From Eutreptiella sp. 'Long Island Sound 2002' (taxonomy: Eukaryota > Euglenozoa > Euglenophyceae > Eutreptiales > Eutreptiaceae), in the NCBI GenBank assembly GCA_964036045.1, contig OZ038380.1:125284899-125348898 (forward strand): 64,000 nucleotides of DNA, written 5' to 3'. Made by a program: the position numbers and the translations under genes. Position 1 is the first letter of the stretch. The number at the start of each line of letters is the position of its first letter. A model generated the notes under the pieces. That model was not told the origin of the DNA. It did not search any database and saw only the letters and a program-made list of their open reading frames with translations. Positions 21,282 to 32,329 of the stretch are shown piece by piece.

Positions 21282-23682
21282 GAAAAAAGCAACGGCAACC
21301 ACACACGGCACCGCAAACCGACACCAGAACACGACAGCGCAGCACCACACGACAGCACAGCACCACAGGACACAACACAGGGGACCAGGGCGCCACAACA
21401 AGCCGACCAGCCACAGGGAGGCACACCAGGACACACACAGCAGAAAGCGCAGCGCCAGGAAACAAACAACAGGCACAGGGAACGACGCAAACAGACAGCA
21501 GGGCACGACAGCACACCACCACACGACAGCACAGCACCACAGAACACAACACAGCGGAGCGGAGCACCCAGACACATCACACCAAACCACAGGGCGGCGA
21601 GCCACACGGCCAGACAGGGACAGCACCACGGAAACACGACACCAAAAGCGACGGCAAGCACACACAGCACCGCAAACCGACACCAGAACACGACAGCGTA
21701 CCACCACACGACAGCACAGCACCACAGGACACAACACAGGGGAGCAGGGCGCCACAACAAGCCGACCAACCACAGGGAAGCACACCAGGACACACACAGC
21801 AGAAAGCGCAGCGCCGAGAAACAAACAACAGGCACAGGCAACGACGCAAACAGACAGCAGGGCACCGCAGCACACCACCACGCAACAGCACAGCACCACA
21901 GAACACAACACAGCGGAGCGGAGCACCCAGACACACCACACCAAACCACAGGGCGGCGAGCCACACCGCCAGACAGGGGCAGCACCACCGAAACATGACA
22001 CTGGGAGCCACCAGGAGACAACAGAGGACAGCCAAGCCCAACAGCACACATCCGAACACAACAGGCAACAACACACAACACCAGCCAGCGCCAGAGAGGC
22101 GAGAGAGCACCGCACAGAGAGCAGCGACACAGGCACACCAACACAGCAGCACACAAGAGGCGCCACGAAAAGGGAGGCACCCAGAAACACGGTACAACGA
22201 ACGACAGCACACGGACCACAGGAAGCACGGCGGGACGACACAGCACCGCGCCCAAGGACAGACAGAGCACAACAACACGCCACAGCAGCGGACGAGGCAA
22301 GACGTGACCCAAGCACCGCAACGAAACAAACAACACAGCACGGAACCAAGAGACACACCACGGCACGGCAGAGCACCAAACAGCACAGCGCAACAGAAGC
22401 CAGCACAAGAACGCAACGCTACAGGGGCACGCCAAACAGCAAGACACACCACGGCCGAGCACCACACAGACCAGAACAGGAAGGACCACCACCGAAAGGC
22501 ACGGAACAACGCAAAAAAAAAACCAGCAGAGAACACAGCAGCACGCGACAGCAGAACAAAACAAAAACAGCCCAACAGGACCAAGCGCAACACCGCGCCG
22601 GACAGCAAGGCACGAAAACCCAGCCAAGCACAAGCACGCCACACAGCACCAGGCAAAACACACAACGCACCACAGACCGCAACGCCAACAGCACCACACA
22701 CCAGCACAACCTACAGCCACAAACACACAAACGGACACCGCACCGCACAACCGGAAAAAATAAAAAAAAACAAAACAACAAACAGAGCAGAAAAAAAAAA
22801 CAACAAACAAAAACGCAGGGAACAAAACACCAAGGAGCAAAAAAAAAAAAGGTGTGGGGGGGGGGGGCGGAAAGGAAGAAAAAAAAACAGGGGGGGGGGG
22901 GGCGAACAAGACGCCAAGGCCCAAGGCCCCCCGGACCGGAAAACACGGACCGCCGAAGACAACGGGGGCAAACAAAGGGAAGAAGGAAAAAAAAACACAG
23001 AGCAAACAGGGCGACCCAAGCGCGGAGGAGGCCGAACAAAGAACAAGGAGGGAGCGGCCACAGGAAAAGGTGAGGCGCACCAGAACGCGCCCGGGAGGCC
23101 GGCCCGCCCGACCCGGCCAAGCAGAGCACGCGCACGCACACACGCGCAGGACCCGGGAGTGGCGTCCTCGGACCCGCAAGGGGAGGTGTCGGCGTCCACA
23201 CGAAACAGCCCCGGTGCACCAGCCGAGTCCCCCGTTGAAAGATGGGCGGTACGGGAAACGGGACGCGTCAGTGACCGGGTCCAAACACCCCTACCACCGC
23301 AGCAGACGCAGCCCAAGACCGACGCCAGAGGGACCCGCCAGGGACAACCCCATCGCGGGGCCCCGAACGGGTAAGACGCGGAGCGAGCCGGCCTCCACGT
23401 GCCCCGCGCAGCCGCCCAGTAAATCCGGGGGCGCAAGCCCCCGGGATGGGGAAAGGCACCACGGCGTCTGGAAAGCCGACCGGAGCACCGAGAGCGACCG
23501 GACCGGACGAGGCGCGGCGCACCAACGCGGGGCCACAAGGCACACCAGAGAGGCACGCCGCCGGCCAAAACCACAGCACACGGACAGGTGCCAAGCGACA
23601 ACGGCCACCGGGTGCCGCAGACCCGGGCAGCGCGGACAACACGCAACGAACCACGGCACAGGAACAGGTGCCAGGCATCACC
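21282..23682. repeat. T-depleted low-complexity tract (right copy)
   Basis: Right-copy version of the T-poor tract, about 360 bp longer than the left one. The extra length is a tandem duplication: the block starting near 21310 recurs near 21669, and the block near 21552 recurs near 21911, a shift of 359 bases. The duplicated halves already carry a few private differences (for example ACATCACACC versus ACACCACACC). Open frames here are composition artefacts. Confidence 0.83.
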
Positions 23683-26075
23683 AAACCCACATACCCACGC
23701 CGCACACCCCAGCCAGGAGAGGCGGGGTACAAGCAGAGCGCACACACAAACACACACACACCCCAACACGGCAGCCAGGAGTGGCGGGGCACAGCTGAAA
23801 CTCGAGCCCAAGCACACACACCCACACCACACACCCCAACCAGGAGTGGCGGGGTACAAGCGGAGCGGGCACACAAACACACACACACCCCAACACCCCA
23901 GCCAGGAGTGGCGGGGCGCAGCCGAAACCTGAGCCCAAGCACACACACCCACACCGCCCACCCCAGCCAGGAGTGGTGGGGTACAAGCAGAGCGGGCACA
24001 AAGACGCACACACACCCCAACACCCCAGCCAAGAGCGGCGGGGCGCAGCTGAAACCCGAGCCCAAACACACACACCCATGCCGCACGGCCCAGCCACGAG
24101 TGGCGTGGTACAAGCGGAGCGGGCACACAAACACACACACACCCAAACACCCTAGCCGGGAGTGGCGGGGCGCAGCCAAAACCCGAGCCCAAGCACTCAC
24201 CCACGCCGCACACCCCAGCCAGGAGTGGCGGGGTACAAGCGGAGCGCGCACACGAACACACACACACCCCAACACCCCAGCCAGGAGTGGTGGGGCGCAG
24301 CCGAAACCCGGGCCCAAGCACACACACCCAAACCACACAGCCCAGCCAGGAGTGGCAGGGTACAAGAGGAGCGGGCGCATGAGCACGCACACACCCCAAC
24401 ACCCCAGCCGGGAGTGGCGGGGCGCAGCCAAAACCCAAGCCGAAGCACACACACACACGCACCACACACCCCTGCCAGGAGTGGTGGGGAACAAGCGGAG
24501 CGGGCACACAAACACAAACACACCCCAACACCCCAGCCACGAGTGGCGGGGCGCAGCCGACACCCGAGCCCAAGCACATACACCCACGCCGCACACCCCA
24601 GCCAGGAGTGGCGGGGTACAAGCGGAGCGGGCACACAGACGCACACACACCCCAACACCCAAGCCAGGAGCGGCAGAGCGCAGCCAAAACCCGAGCCCAA
24701 ACACACACACCCACACCACATACCCCAGCCAGGAGTGGCAGGGTACAAGCGGAGCGGGCGCACGAGCACGCACACACCCCAACACCCCAGCCAAGAGTGG
24801 CGGGGCGCAGCCAAAACCCAAGCCAAAGCACACACACCCACGGCGCACACCCCAGCCAGGAGTGGCGGGGTACAAGCGGAGCGGGCACACGTACACACAC
24901 ACACCCCAACGGCCCCGCCAGGAGCGGCGGGGCGCGGCCGAAACCCCAGCTCAAACACACAAACACACCCCAACACCCCAGCCACGAGTGGCGGGGCGCA
25001 GCGGAGACCCAAGCCCAAGCAGACACACCCACGCCGCACACCCCAGACAGGAGTGGCGGGGTACAAGCGGAGGGCGCACAAGAACACACACACACCCCAA
25101 CACCCCACCCAGGAGAGGCGGGGCACAGCCGAAACCCGAGCCCAAACACACACACCCACACTACACACCCCAGCCAGGAGTGGCGGGGTACAAGCGGAGC
25201 GGGCACACGAGCACACACACACCCCAACACCCCACCCAGGAGAGGCGGGGCGCAGCCGAAACCCAAGCCCAAGCACACACACCCACGCCGCACACCCCCA
25301 GCCAGGAGTGGCGGGGTACAAGCGGAGCGCGCACACGAACACGCACACACCCCAACACCCCAGCAAGGAGTGGCGGGGCGCAGCCGAAACCCGAGCCCAA
25401 GCACACACACCCACCCAACACACCCCCGCCAGGAGTGGCGGGGTACAAGCGGAGCGGGCACACAAACACACAAAAACCCCAACACCCCAGCCAGGAGTGG
25501 CGGGGCGCAGCCGAAACCTGAGCCCAAGCACACACACCCACGCAGCACACCCCAGCCAGGAGTGGCGGGGTATGAGCGGGGCACGCACACCAGCACACAC
25601 ACACCCCAACACCCCAGCCGGGAGTGGCGGGGCGCAGCCGAAATCGGAGCCCAAACACCCACACACGCACCACACACCCCAGCTAGGAATGCCGGGGTAC
25701 AAGCGGAGCGCGCACACAAACACACACACACCCCAACACCCCAACCAAGAGTGGCGGGGCGCAGCCGAAACCCGAGCCCAAGCACACACACCCACACCAC
25801 ACACCCCAGCCAGGAGTGGCGGGGTACAAGCGGAGCGGGCACACAAACACGCACACACCCCGACACCCCAGCCAGGAGTGGCGGGGCGCAGCCGAAACCC
25901 GAGCCCAAGCACACACACCAACACAGCACACCCCATCCAGGAGTGGCGGGGTACAAGCGGAGCGGGCACACAAACACACACCCACCCCATCACCCCAGCC
26001 AGGTTTGGCGGGGCGCAGCCGAAACCCGAGTCCAAACACAACCCGGACCCACACACAAACAGCACACAACAGTAG
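23683..26075. repeat. ~127-bp satellite array (right copy)
   Basis: Right-copy satellite, equal in length to the left array (the offset stays 18593 throughout) and with the same unit order. The array has therefore not expanded or contracted since the duplication, although individual units differ by point changes. Equal unit number is unusual for a satellite and supports a recent duplication or an assembly duplicate. Confidence 0.9.
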
Positions 26076-26912
26076 GAAACCCAGTGTCCAAAGCCCGGGC
26101 ACTGAGGCAGCCCGTGCCAAGCAGGTGACCCGGCCAAATGAGATCCGGAGACCGGGGGTAAGGCTGCATCCTAAGCCCTGCGCTGCTTTGGGACTCGAGG
26201 CGGAGTGTGCGACACCCAAGCGCCTCGGAACACCAGTACCAAGAACATGCATGCATGCCTTGGGAACGGGATACCCAGGAGTGGCTGGAGTCGCTGCAGG
26301 CGGCAGTCGATTATTTCGCCAGTCGCGGGCTCAGCCGCGACTCAAATCCCCGCGGCACCAGACGACGTGGCATACGTAATGTGAGGAAGGTTTTCGACAA
26401 CTTTCGGCCATTTCTGTTAGATTTTATGTCAAAATTATCCATTAACACCCAACGAAATAATACAGTTGATAGTCCGAGCGAAGCTCGATCATCTGAAGAC
26501 CAGCCGCCGCCCGCGCAATCCCATATAGCTCGTTTGTAGTCCAGCACCTGGAAAAAATCAAACAGCCTTCGGCCTGTGGAACCTCGAGCGTCAAATGGGA
26601 TGTCAAAGAAAATTGTGAAAACCAAATCCGCAAACTAACTCATATATATTCCAATTTACTCTCCAATGTACCCGGCTAAACCCATTACTCTGCCCAAAGG
26701 CTGGGTACCTTTGCTCAGATTGTAGGTAGGTACGTATGGGCACCAGGATGGGCACACAATAGTTGCTCCAACAATAGGCACACACACCCAAATTTCAAAC
26801 AAGATGTCGAAGAATCTTTGGAAATGAAAATACGTAAACTAATAGGTATGTTCCAATGTAACCCGGAAAACTTATTTTACATTTTACTATCTATTGTTGT
26901 TCACTCTTTTTG

Positions 26913-26937
26913 GCAAGGGGGCCTTCGGCCCCCTTGC
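26913..26937. other. Perfect GC-rich hairpin (right copy)
   Basis: Same 11-bp stem and loop as at 8320-8344, with no substitution between copies. Confidence 0.7.
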
Positions 26938-27653
26938 ACCCAACCCTTGTCTACAACATCTTTAGGCTAGGATGTTGTCCGCAATATGACACTAACAATG
27001 TGAAGTGGACACAGCTTTCCTTTTCAACGTTTGTGCTCCCAACCTACGTGGCAAAAGGAGGCCACAAGGGCCAACATTGATGTTTTGCAAGTCATTTTGG
27101 TGCAAAGGAAAGGTAGTGGGTTCAATGCTTGAGCCATGGTGTATGACCATGGGCATGGCAAGCTAGCATGTTAAGCGGGCTAAGCTCTAAGCTGGCATGT
27201 TAAGCGCACAAAATGACTAACCTGGGTGAAATATATTAAAATCCCAAAAATTCAGATCTCTGGCCTACCACCTCAACGTCGAATAAACCGAAAGTTGAAT
27301 GAATGTAGTTTTGGACCTTGTTCACGATTTTGGCATCCAAACTTGAGTATTGTGCATCAAGATGCCAATATTGCGGATATGCACCGCCGATCAAGAAATG
27401 GCGCTGTTTCGCGCATGATAATTTCACACGTGCTCATCTGTATAAATGTTCACACAGCAATGCATTCAGATCGATTTCTGGCGGCAGAAATCGAAATCGC
27501 AAAATCCGCCAGATGCCAGACGGAAGCTATACCATATATATATATATATACCTGAAAGTGTCCGACATTCGCAGCGTTTCTCGGGGTGGAACCTCAAGCT
27601 TACGCTCTTCGGTAATGTCAAGAAAGTGATGAAATAAGAAAAAGCGCCAGGCG

Positions 27654-27686
27654 CAATCGATAGCCCAGAGCAAGGGCTATCGATTG
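27654..27686. other. 13-bp perfect inverted repeat (right copy)
   Basis: Right-copy counterpart of the 9063-9095 stem-loop; both arms are unchanged. Confidence 0.7.
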
Positions 27687-28766
27687 ATGTATAGTAACTT
27701 TGAGAAATGCGTAGGAATCGATGAACTGCCGATTTTTTCAGTTCAAAATTGAAAACCGTTTTTTTAATTGTGTTCAGTAGTTCAAATAGGGACTACTATC
27801 CGAGTTTTCCGGGTTTTGACCATCTATGACCCACCTGCACTACCAGCGCAAACACACAGAGAAAACAGGGAGCAAAAGCGACGCTTTCAGTTCTTCTTGC
27901 AGTGGACTGTTGGTGCAGAACCAGGTTCAGAACGCGATGCAAATTTAGTCCATCGTGTCGAGCCTGGCCGGTCAGCGGATTCGTACAGGACAGATCAGGC
28001 ACGAGCAACGGTTTGATGCGTGAATTTGGTGTTTCACACATGGGTTGAGCCCACAAACCTCTGCACCCCTGGTCGTACATGTTTGTCCGCTGTTAATTTC
28101 GCACGTTGCTTGTCTCAAAGTGCTGTTATTCTCCATGAGGCCGCCCTTCCGACACTGGTTTTTTTTACTATTAATTGACTACGGTTGGCAAATAGTTGAC
28201 AGCAGTCAGCAGTCAAAGACAAAGGAGGGCGTTTGACATTGGGACTGATGGCACTCGGCAAGTGACTTGCTGGAGGCTTGGGTGCAACGGAGCCCACAAT
28301 TACTTCTCCGGAGGGACATCTCTGTCTTCCACCTATGTGCTGCGACAAGTCTGCAACAGGGGCAGTCATTTGATTCCAAGTGGGATCCAGTCACAATTCC
28401 AAGTGTCTGAATTCCCTCGCTTCAGATGGGAATGACCATTACGGAGATCCACGACATCACGAAGATTGACAATTGGTTCGTGCAGCGCTTTTTCATGATG
28501 CACACACATGCAGTGGCCATGCAGAAAATGCAGCTCGAGCAGTTTGATTACGACTTCTTCATGGAGGCCAAGTGCCTTGGATTCTTAGGTGCCTCCATCA
28601 TACAGTGCCCATACAAATCGGAACGACAAACTCATGATGCCTGGAGTGCCTTTCAGAAACCAGAAGGAAACATTCGGTTCGGTGCCCGAGAGCCACTGCT
28701 GTTTTGCCACCGTTTCTCATGCAACCCCTCTGCCAGTGCGCACCGGTCGTATCCCAGCCAGCAAAT

Positions 28767-28938
28767 CGCACGCACCCGCTGTGCACACTGCACGCACGCA
28801 TCGTACACGCTGCACGCACGCATTGTGCACGCTGCACGCACGCACTGTGCACGCTGCACGCACGCACCCACTGTGCACACTGCACGCATGCATTGTGCAC
28901 GCTGCACGCCCGCATCGTGCACAATGCACGCACGCACT
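28767..28938. repeat. GCACGC minisatellite, full array
   Basis: Same minisatellite as at 10176-10300, but continuing past the breakpoint equivalent (28891) for about two more units before unrelated unique sequence begins near 28939. Confidence 0.82.
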
Positions 28939-29640
28939 AATGTAATCTGCCTTCAACAGGATGTGCCTGCCATATCTCCACCGAGGTCAACATGGGCCGT
29001 TGTTGCTCTTGAAACAATTTCTTCCTATCTCCTCTGGAACCACCGCGCCAGCCACTTTCCTTGCATACACCGTGTCGTGCTCTGTGTATGGACAGTATGA
29101 AGTGTGCACACTGCACAGGGCAGTTGGTGCAGTGCGCAAGGTGTGGTCTGCATCGGGTTGAGTGCTGTGTGCAGTGCACATCCTGCTCCGAACAGCGTGC
29201 TGGGAGCAGAGTACAGTGGGAAGCGTGCGCGTTACAATCTGTGGTGCATATGGTGCAGGGTGCACGCTTCAACAGATTGCGAAGAGAAGCCTCCTTTCTG
29301 CAGGGTTGATGCTCTCCCATCCCACGTGCTTGCCACTTGCTGGCAATTGCTTGATGCCATGGGGACCGCAGACATTACAAATTAAAACGATGAGAAGTTT
29401 TGAACATGTCGGAGTGCGTGGCATGCAGTGCATTGGGCAGCGAGCACAGCGTGCGGAGCACATTTTGGGTGGTGCGTCATGAGAGGGATATTTGACGTGT
29501 CGACAGCGTCGCCAACAAAATGCCTCTGACCTGACCTGACCTGACCTGGACTTTGCCACTGAACAGCCCATTATGCTTGTGTTCCCAGGTTTTTCTGTAT
29601 ACGCCGTCATGGTGCAGGGATTCTGCAGGGACAAGACTTT
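28939..29640. other. Non-coding stretch with CTGAC repeat
   Basis: About 700 bp after the minisatellite with no recognisable protein. It includes five tandem CTGAC units at 29525-29549 and a GTGCACACTGCACAG-type echo of the minisatellite near 29103, suggesting partial decay of a longer array. Confidence 0.5.
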
Positions 29641-30005
29641 AATGATTGTTTTTTTTTGTTTTTTTAAACTCAGAAATAAACAAGTTCATGCATAAGTGGG
29701 AGGTAAACAGTAAACAAAATGAAGCAGTGAACGGGAAACAAATTTCAAATCGCAGGAGTTTGATTTTGCAGATTGTGATTGTGATTGTGATTATTTCTTT
29801 TTGTCAGAGATAAACAAGTTCAGGCATAACTGGGTAGTACTCAACAAGAACCGAAATTGAGCAATGAATAGAAAACAAATTTCAGTTTGGAGGAGTTGAA
29901 TTGTGCAGGGATTGGCGATGGTTTTTTTGTGCTTAGAAATAAACAAGTTGAGGCATGAATGGGAAACAATTTTTAGTTTGCAGGGGTTCAATTGTAAGTA
30001 GCTAG
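29641..30005. repeat. Three imperfect ~130-bp tandem repeats
   Basis: The words AGAAATAAACAAGTTCATGC (29673), AGAGATAAACAAGTTCAGGC (29806) and AGAAATAAACAAGTTGAGGC (29936) are spaced 133 and 130 bp apart. Each is followed by related AAACAAATTTCAGTTTG and GGAGTTNAATTGTGCAG words. The region is AT-rich and non-coding, with GTGATT repeats near 29776. Confidence 0.75.
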
Positions 30006-30112
30006 ATGATAGCAGCCTAAAACAACCTGAATGATAGAGGGGGTAGGTGTAAATTGGAGGAGATAGTGTCACCGCCAGCAAGTGGCAGGGGTGTTCTAGG
30101 ACAAATGTTCAT

Positions 30113-30214
30113 TTTGGTGATGGGTGTGACTCCTGAGTCTGCTTAAGTGCACCTTGGGATAGGTTTGGTGATGGGTGTGACTCCTGAGTCTGCTTAAGTG
30201 CACCTTGGGATAGG
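30113..30214. repeat. 51-bp perfect tandem duplication
   Basis: TTTGGTGATGGGTGTGACTC begins at 30113 and again at 30164; the two 51-bp copies appear identical and end in CCTTGGGATAGG. No coding content. Confidence 0.85.
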
Positions 30215-30304
30215 CATCCGGGTTTGTGCACCAGCGGTGACTCAAATACACAAAAAACCAATTCAAAATCGGGGTGGTGACTTTGCACACCCGTGACTCC
30301 GGCT

Positions 30305-30403
30305 ACCCCCGGGTACGCCAGGAAGTCCGGTGAACCTCTAGGGTTCCGCCCAAAGGAGGGGACGTGCGCAAGCACGGGGGCACACCCTCCTGGCGAGACA
30401 AGC
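30305..30403. repeat. Inverted repeat arm, left
   Basis: Reverse complement of 32127-32225 at roughly 80 per cent identity by eye (shared words include GCCAGGAA, TCCGGTGAACC/TCCGGAGAACC, AGGGGACGTG and GGGGGCACACCCTCC). It lies downstream, on the minus strand, of the RNase H remnant at 30835-31400, so it may be the 3' UTR of that element. Confidence 0.7.
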
Positions 30404-30834
30404 ACGTCACGCTGGCGGCGATCAGCCCTCCCGGTGTTGCCCGGGGCCGCTTTGTTGGGGACCACCAGTCAGGTCTAGCGGGAAGTAAGCGGCCTCCCCT
30501 CTTCACATGTGGAACCTCTTCCTGTTCGTCACAGGGGCGATCCCGGGGGGAACCATGGGGCGCCTCTCGACGACCGAGTGCACCTACCTACCTACCTTAA
30601 CCTACAAGGCCCAAGGCGTGAAATGCCTATTTCATTTCGGTATATTCTCCATGAAGGAAAATACCTCCGCTCACCTGAACAGGGCCGTTTGTAGTTCATG
30701 TTGGAGGCAGTTCATTAGGGTGTTGTCGGTGTGGCCCCCCCTGATGTGGACCATGGTTCTGAGAGGCTGTGGGTAGTGGTATGCTCGTGCCATGTCATTG
30801 TAATCACGTCGTCTGGTACCCAGGCCGGCGGCTC
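30404..30834. other. Non-coding stretch between inverted arm and RNase H remnant
   Basis: No supported gene. On the minus strand this would be the 3' UTR of the RNase H remnant. Confidence 0.4.
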
Positions 30835-31400
30835 TCAAGGATGCGGGATTGGTGGTAGGTGTTGGAGGTGTGTGTGCAAGTGGCCATGCAACGGAGCCTC
30901 GTCATAGCCCGGCATGCGCTGCGGGAGTTGATTGTGGGTATGTGGGTCTATGTGCCCATTGCCCAGGCTGTAGGGATGGTATTCCTGCTTCACCACGTGT
31001 AATACAAGCTGCTCGGGAGGCTGGGTAATGCCGCCCACAGGTGCGGTGCGTGTGTATCGGGGCTGGAGTCGGTGGCTTTGTGCAGTAGTTGCGGAGCCAG
31101 CTGTCGTATGATCTGGAAGTCCACCGCTGCATCAACCATGCGCGTAGTCCTGTTGCTGCCCGGGGGTGGTGTTGACGACGTCTATAATAATTGCCAGTGT
31201 CTGCCGTTCACCCTAGGATGATGCTCTGAAGATGGTCGTCCCCGTCAGGTGGTGTTGTCGTAACCAACCTGCCGGGTCTGGTTGGACTTTCAGGGCTGCT
31301 CCAACAGCTGCCGGCGTGAGGCTTGCTGTGACGGACGCATCCGCAAAAAGGATGGCGTTCTGGTTGTCGATTGGAGCAGGCGGCATGTTTTTGTTGGTTG
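30835..31400 (-). pseudogene. RNase H remnant of a non-LTR retrotransposon
   Basis: The minus-strand reading contains NAILFADASVTASL (Asp motif near 31345), then after an in-frame TAG at 31215-31213 GERQTLAIIIDVV (Glu motif). After frameshifts come MVDAAVDFQIIRQLAPQ and HKATDSS, then VVKQEYHPYSLGNGHID (the GNGxxD motif). This order of Asp, Glu, His/GNG-Asp fits the RNase H fold found at the end of many LINE Pol proteins. Two or more frameshifts and two stops make it non-functional. The 5' part (EN and RT) is missing. Confidence 0.55.
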
Positions 31401-31514
31401 GTAGGCGTGGATATGTGCCCCTTGTGCCTTGGTGGCGCATGGCGCCGCGGTGGTCGGTTTCATGTTGCGGATGGCGTAAAGTCCTATCTCCTGGTGGATG
31501 ATGTATGTCGCTGC

Positions 31515-31890
31515 CGCGCTCATTCGCGCATCTCGGCTCTCGACCCGTCTCTACCACCGGTACACCTGCAAAAGCGACGGGCTGAGCTCCTGCTTGAACA
31601 ACTGCCCCTTCTCGACAGAGTGGCAACGTGGTACAACAGAAAGGGCATTGACCTACCACCCGAGTACACCATATGCCCGTGCCACCTACAACAGCCGGAA
31701 ACATGCAACCCTTTTACACCATGCCCGCTAGCCCAGGAGCACCTCCACCTAGCCAGATGAAAACAGGAACATAATCGCACAACACGCCGGCTGGGGCCCG
31801 GCAAAGCCACCGGCGAACGAGGTGCGGCGCCTGATCCGGCAACCGGAGATCAAGGAAGCGGGGTTAAGGGGGGCGGTGCCGCTCTAACTC
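31515..31890 (+). pseudogene. C-terminal remnant of a non-LTR Pol, opposite strand
   Basis: The plus-strand reading contains LLLEQLPLLDRVATWYNRK, DLPPEYTICPCHLQQPET and PFTPCPLAQEHLHLA. A one-base shift leads to IIAQHAGWGPAKPPANEVRR and EIKEAGLRGAVPL before a TAA. The Cys-x-Cys...ETxxxxFxxCP pattern resembles the zinc-binding tail of LINE Pol, with the expected His replaced by Pro. It lies head-to-head with the minus-strand RNase H remnant and probably comes from the same family. Confidence 0.45.
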
Positions 31891-32126
31891 TACCGAGCTA
31901 GCGGCGTCCACACACCTGATACACAGACCACAGAGCCATCCAACGGACAGACGCGCAACTGCAACGTCGCGTCCAGTTGTACACACATGCAGCACATCAT
32001 GCCCCGGCAGACCAAATTACTACCTGGTTCAGTCGACAGACGAGCCACGTACACCATTCCACGACCCCCAGGGGACTGTATCCGCGCCGCATATCACACC
32101 ACCTTACTCACCAAACTTCACGGCGT

Positions 32127-32225
32127 GAGGAACGTGTCACGCCGGGAGGGTGTGCCCCCCTGCTTGGGCACGTCCCCTGCTTTGGACGGAACTGTAGGGG
32201 TTCTCCGGAGTTCCTGGCATACCCT
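32127..32225. repeat. Inverted repeat arm, right
   Basis: Partner of 30305-30403. It lies downstream, on the plus strand, of the retrotransposon C-terminal remnant at 31515-31890. The symmetrical placement suggests that both arms are 3' flanks of two oppositely oriented copies of one non-LTR element. Confidence 0.7.
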
Positions 32226-32329
32226 GATCCCAGGGCATGCCAGCGGCGCATTCTTGGTACTTTGGGCTCGGAAGTTCTTGGGTGTTCCATGCTCCGCATA
32301 AAGTCCGCATAAAGCAATTGCCGTTGACC

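Larger units (their letters stand above)
26076..28766. other. Non-coding stretch, no gene seen (right copy)
   Basis: Counterpart of 7483-10175, with the same two hairpins (26913-26937 and 27654-27686). The AT run here (27534-27550) is two bases shorter than in the left copy. No gene recognised. Confidence 0.6.
18232..28891. repeat. Large direct duplication, right copy
   Basis: Second copy of the 1-10300 segment, in the same orientation. If the left copy continues leftward outside the window, this is a tandem repeat with a period of about 18.2 kb whose unit includes element A. The copies differ by scattered substitutions, the ~360-bp expansion near 21.3-22.0 kb, and run-length changes in homopolymers and in the AT repeat near 27534. 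The low divergence implies either a recent duplication or an assembly of two haplotypes placed in series. Confidence 0.93.

Noticed and set aside
20922-26137. The same giant frames in the right copy
   Set aside because: Same compositional artefact. Frames differ between copies after the 362-bp net insertion without any sign of constraint.
30305-32225. A DNA transposon with ~100-bp terminal inverted repeats
   Set aside because: The interior reads as LINE RNase H and zinc-tail remnants pointing outward, and no target duplication or transposase is visible.
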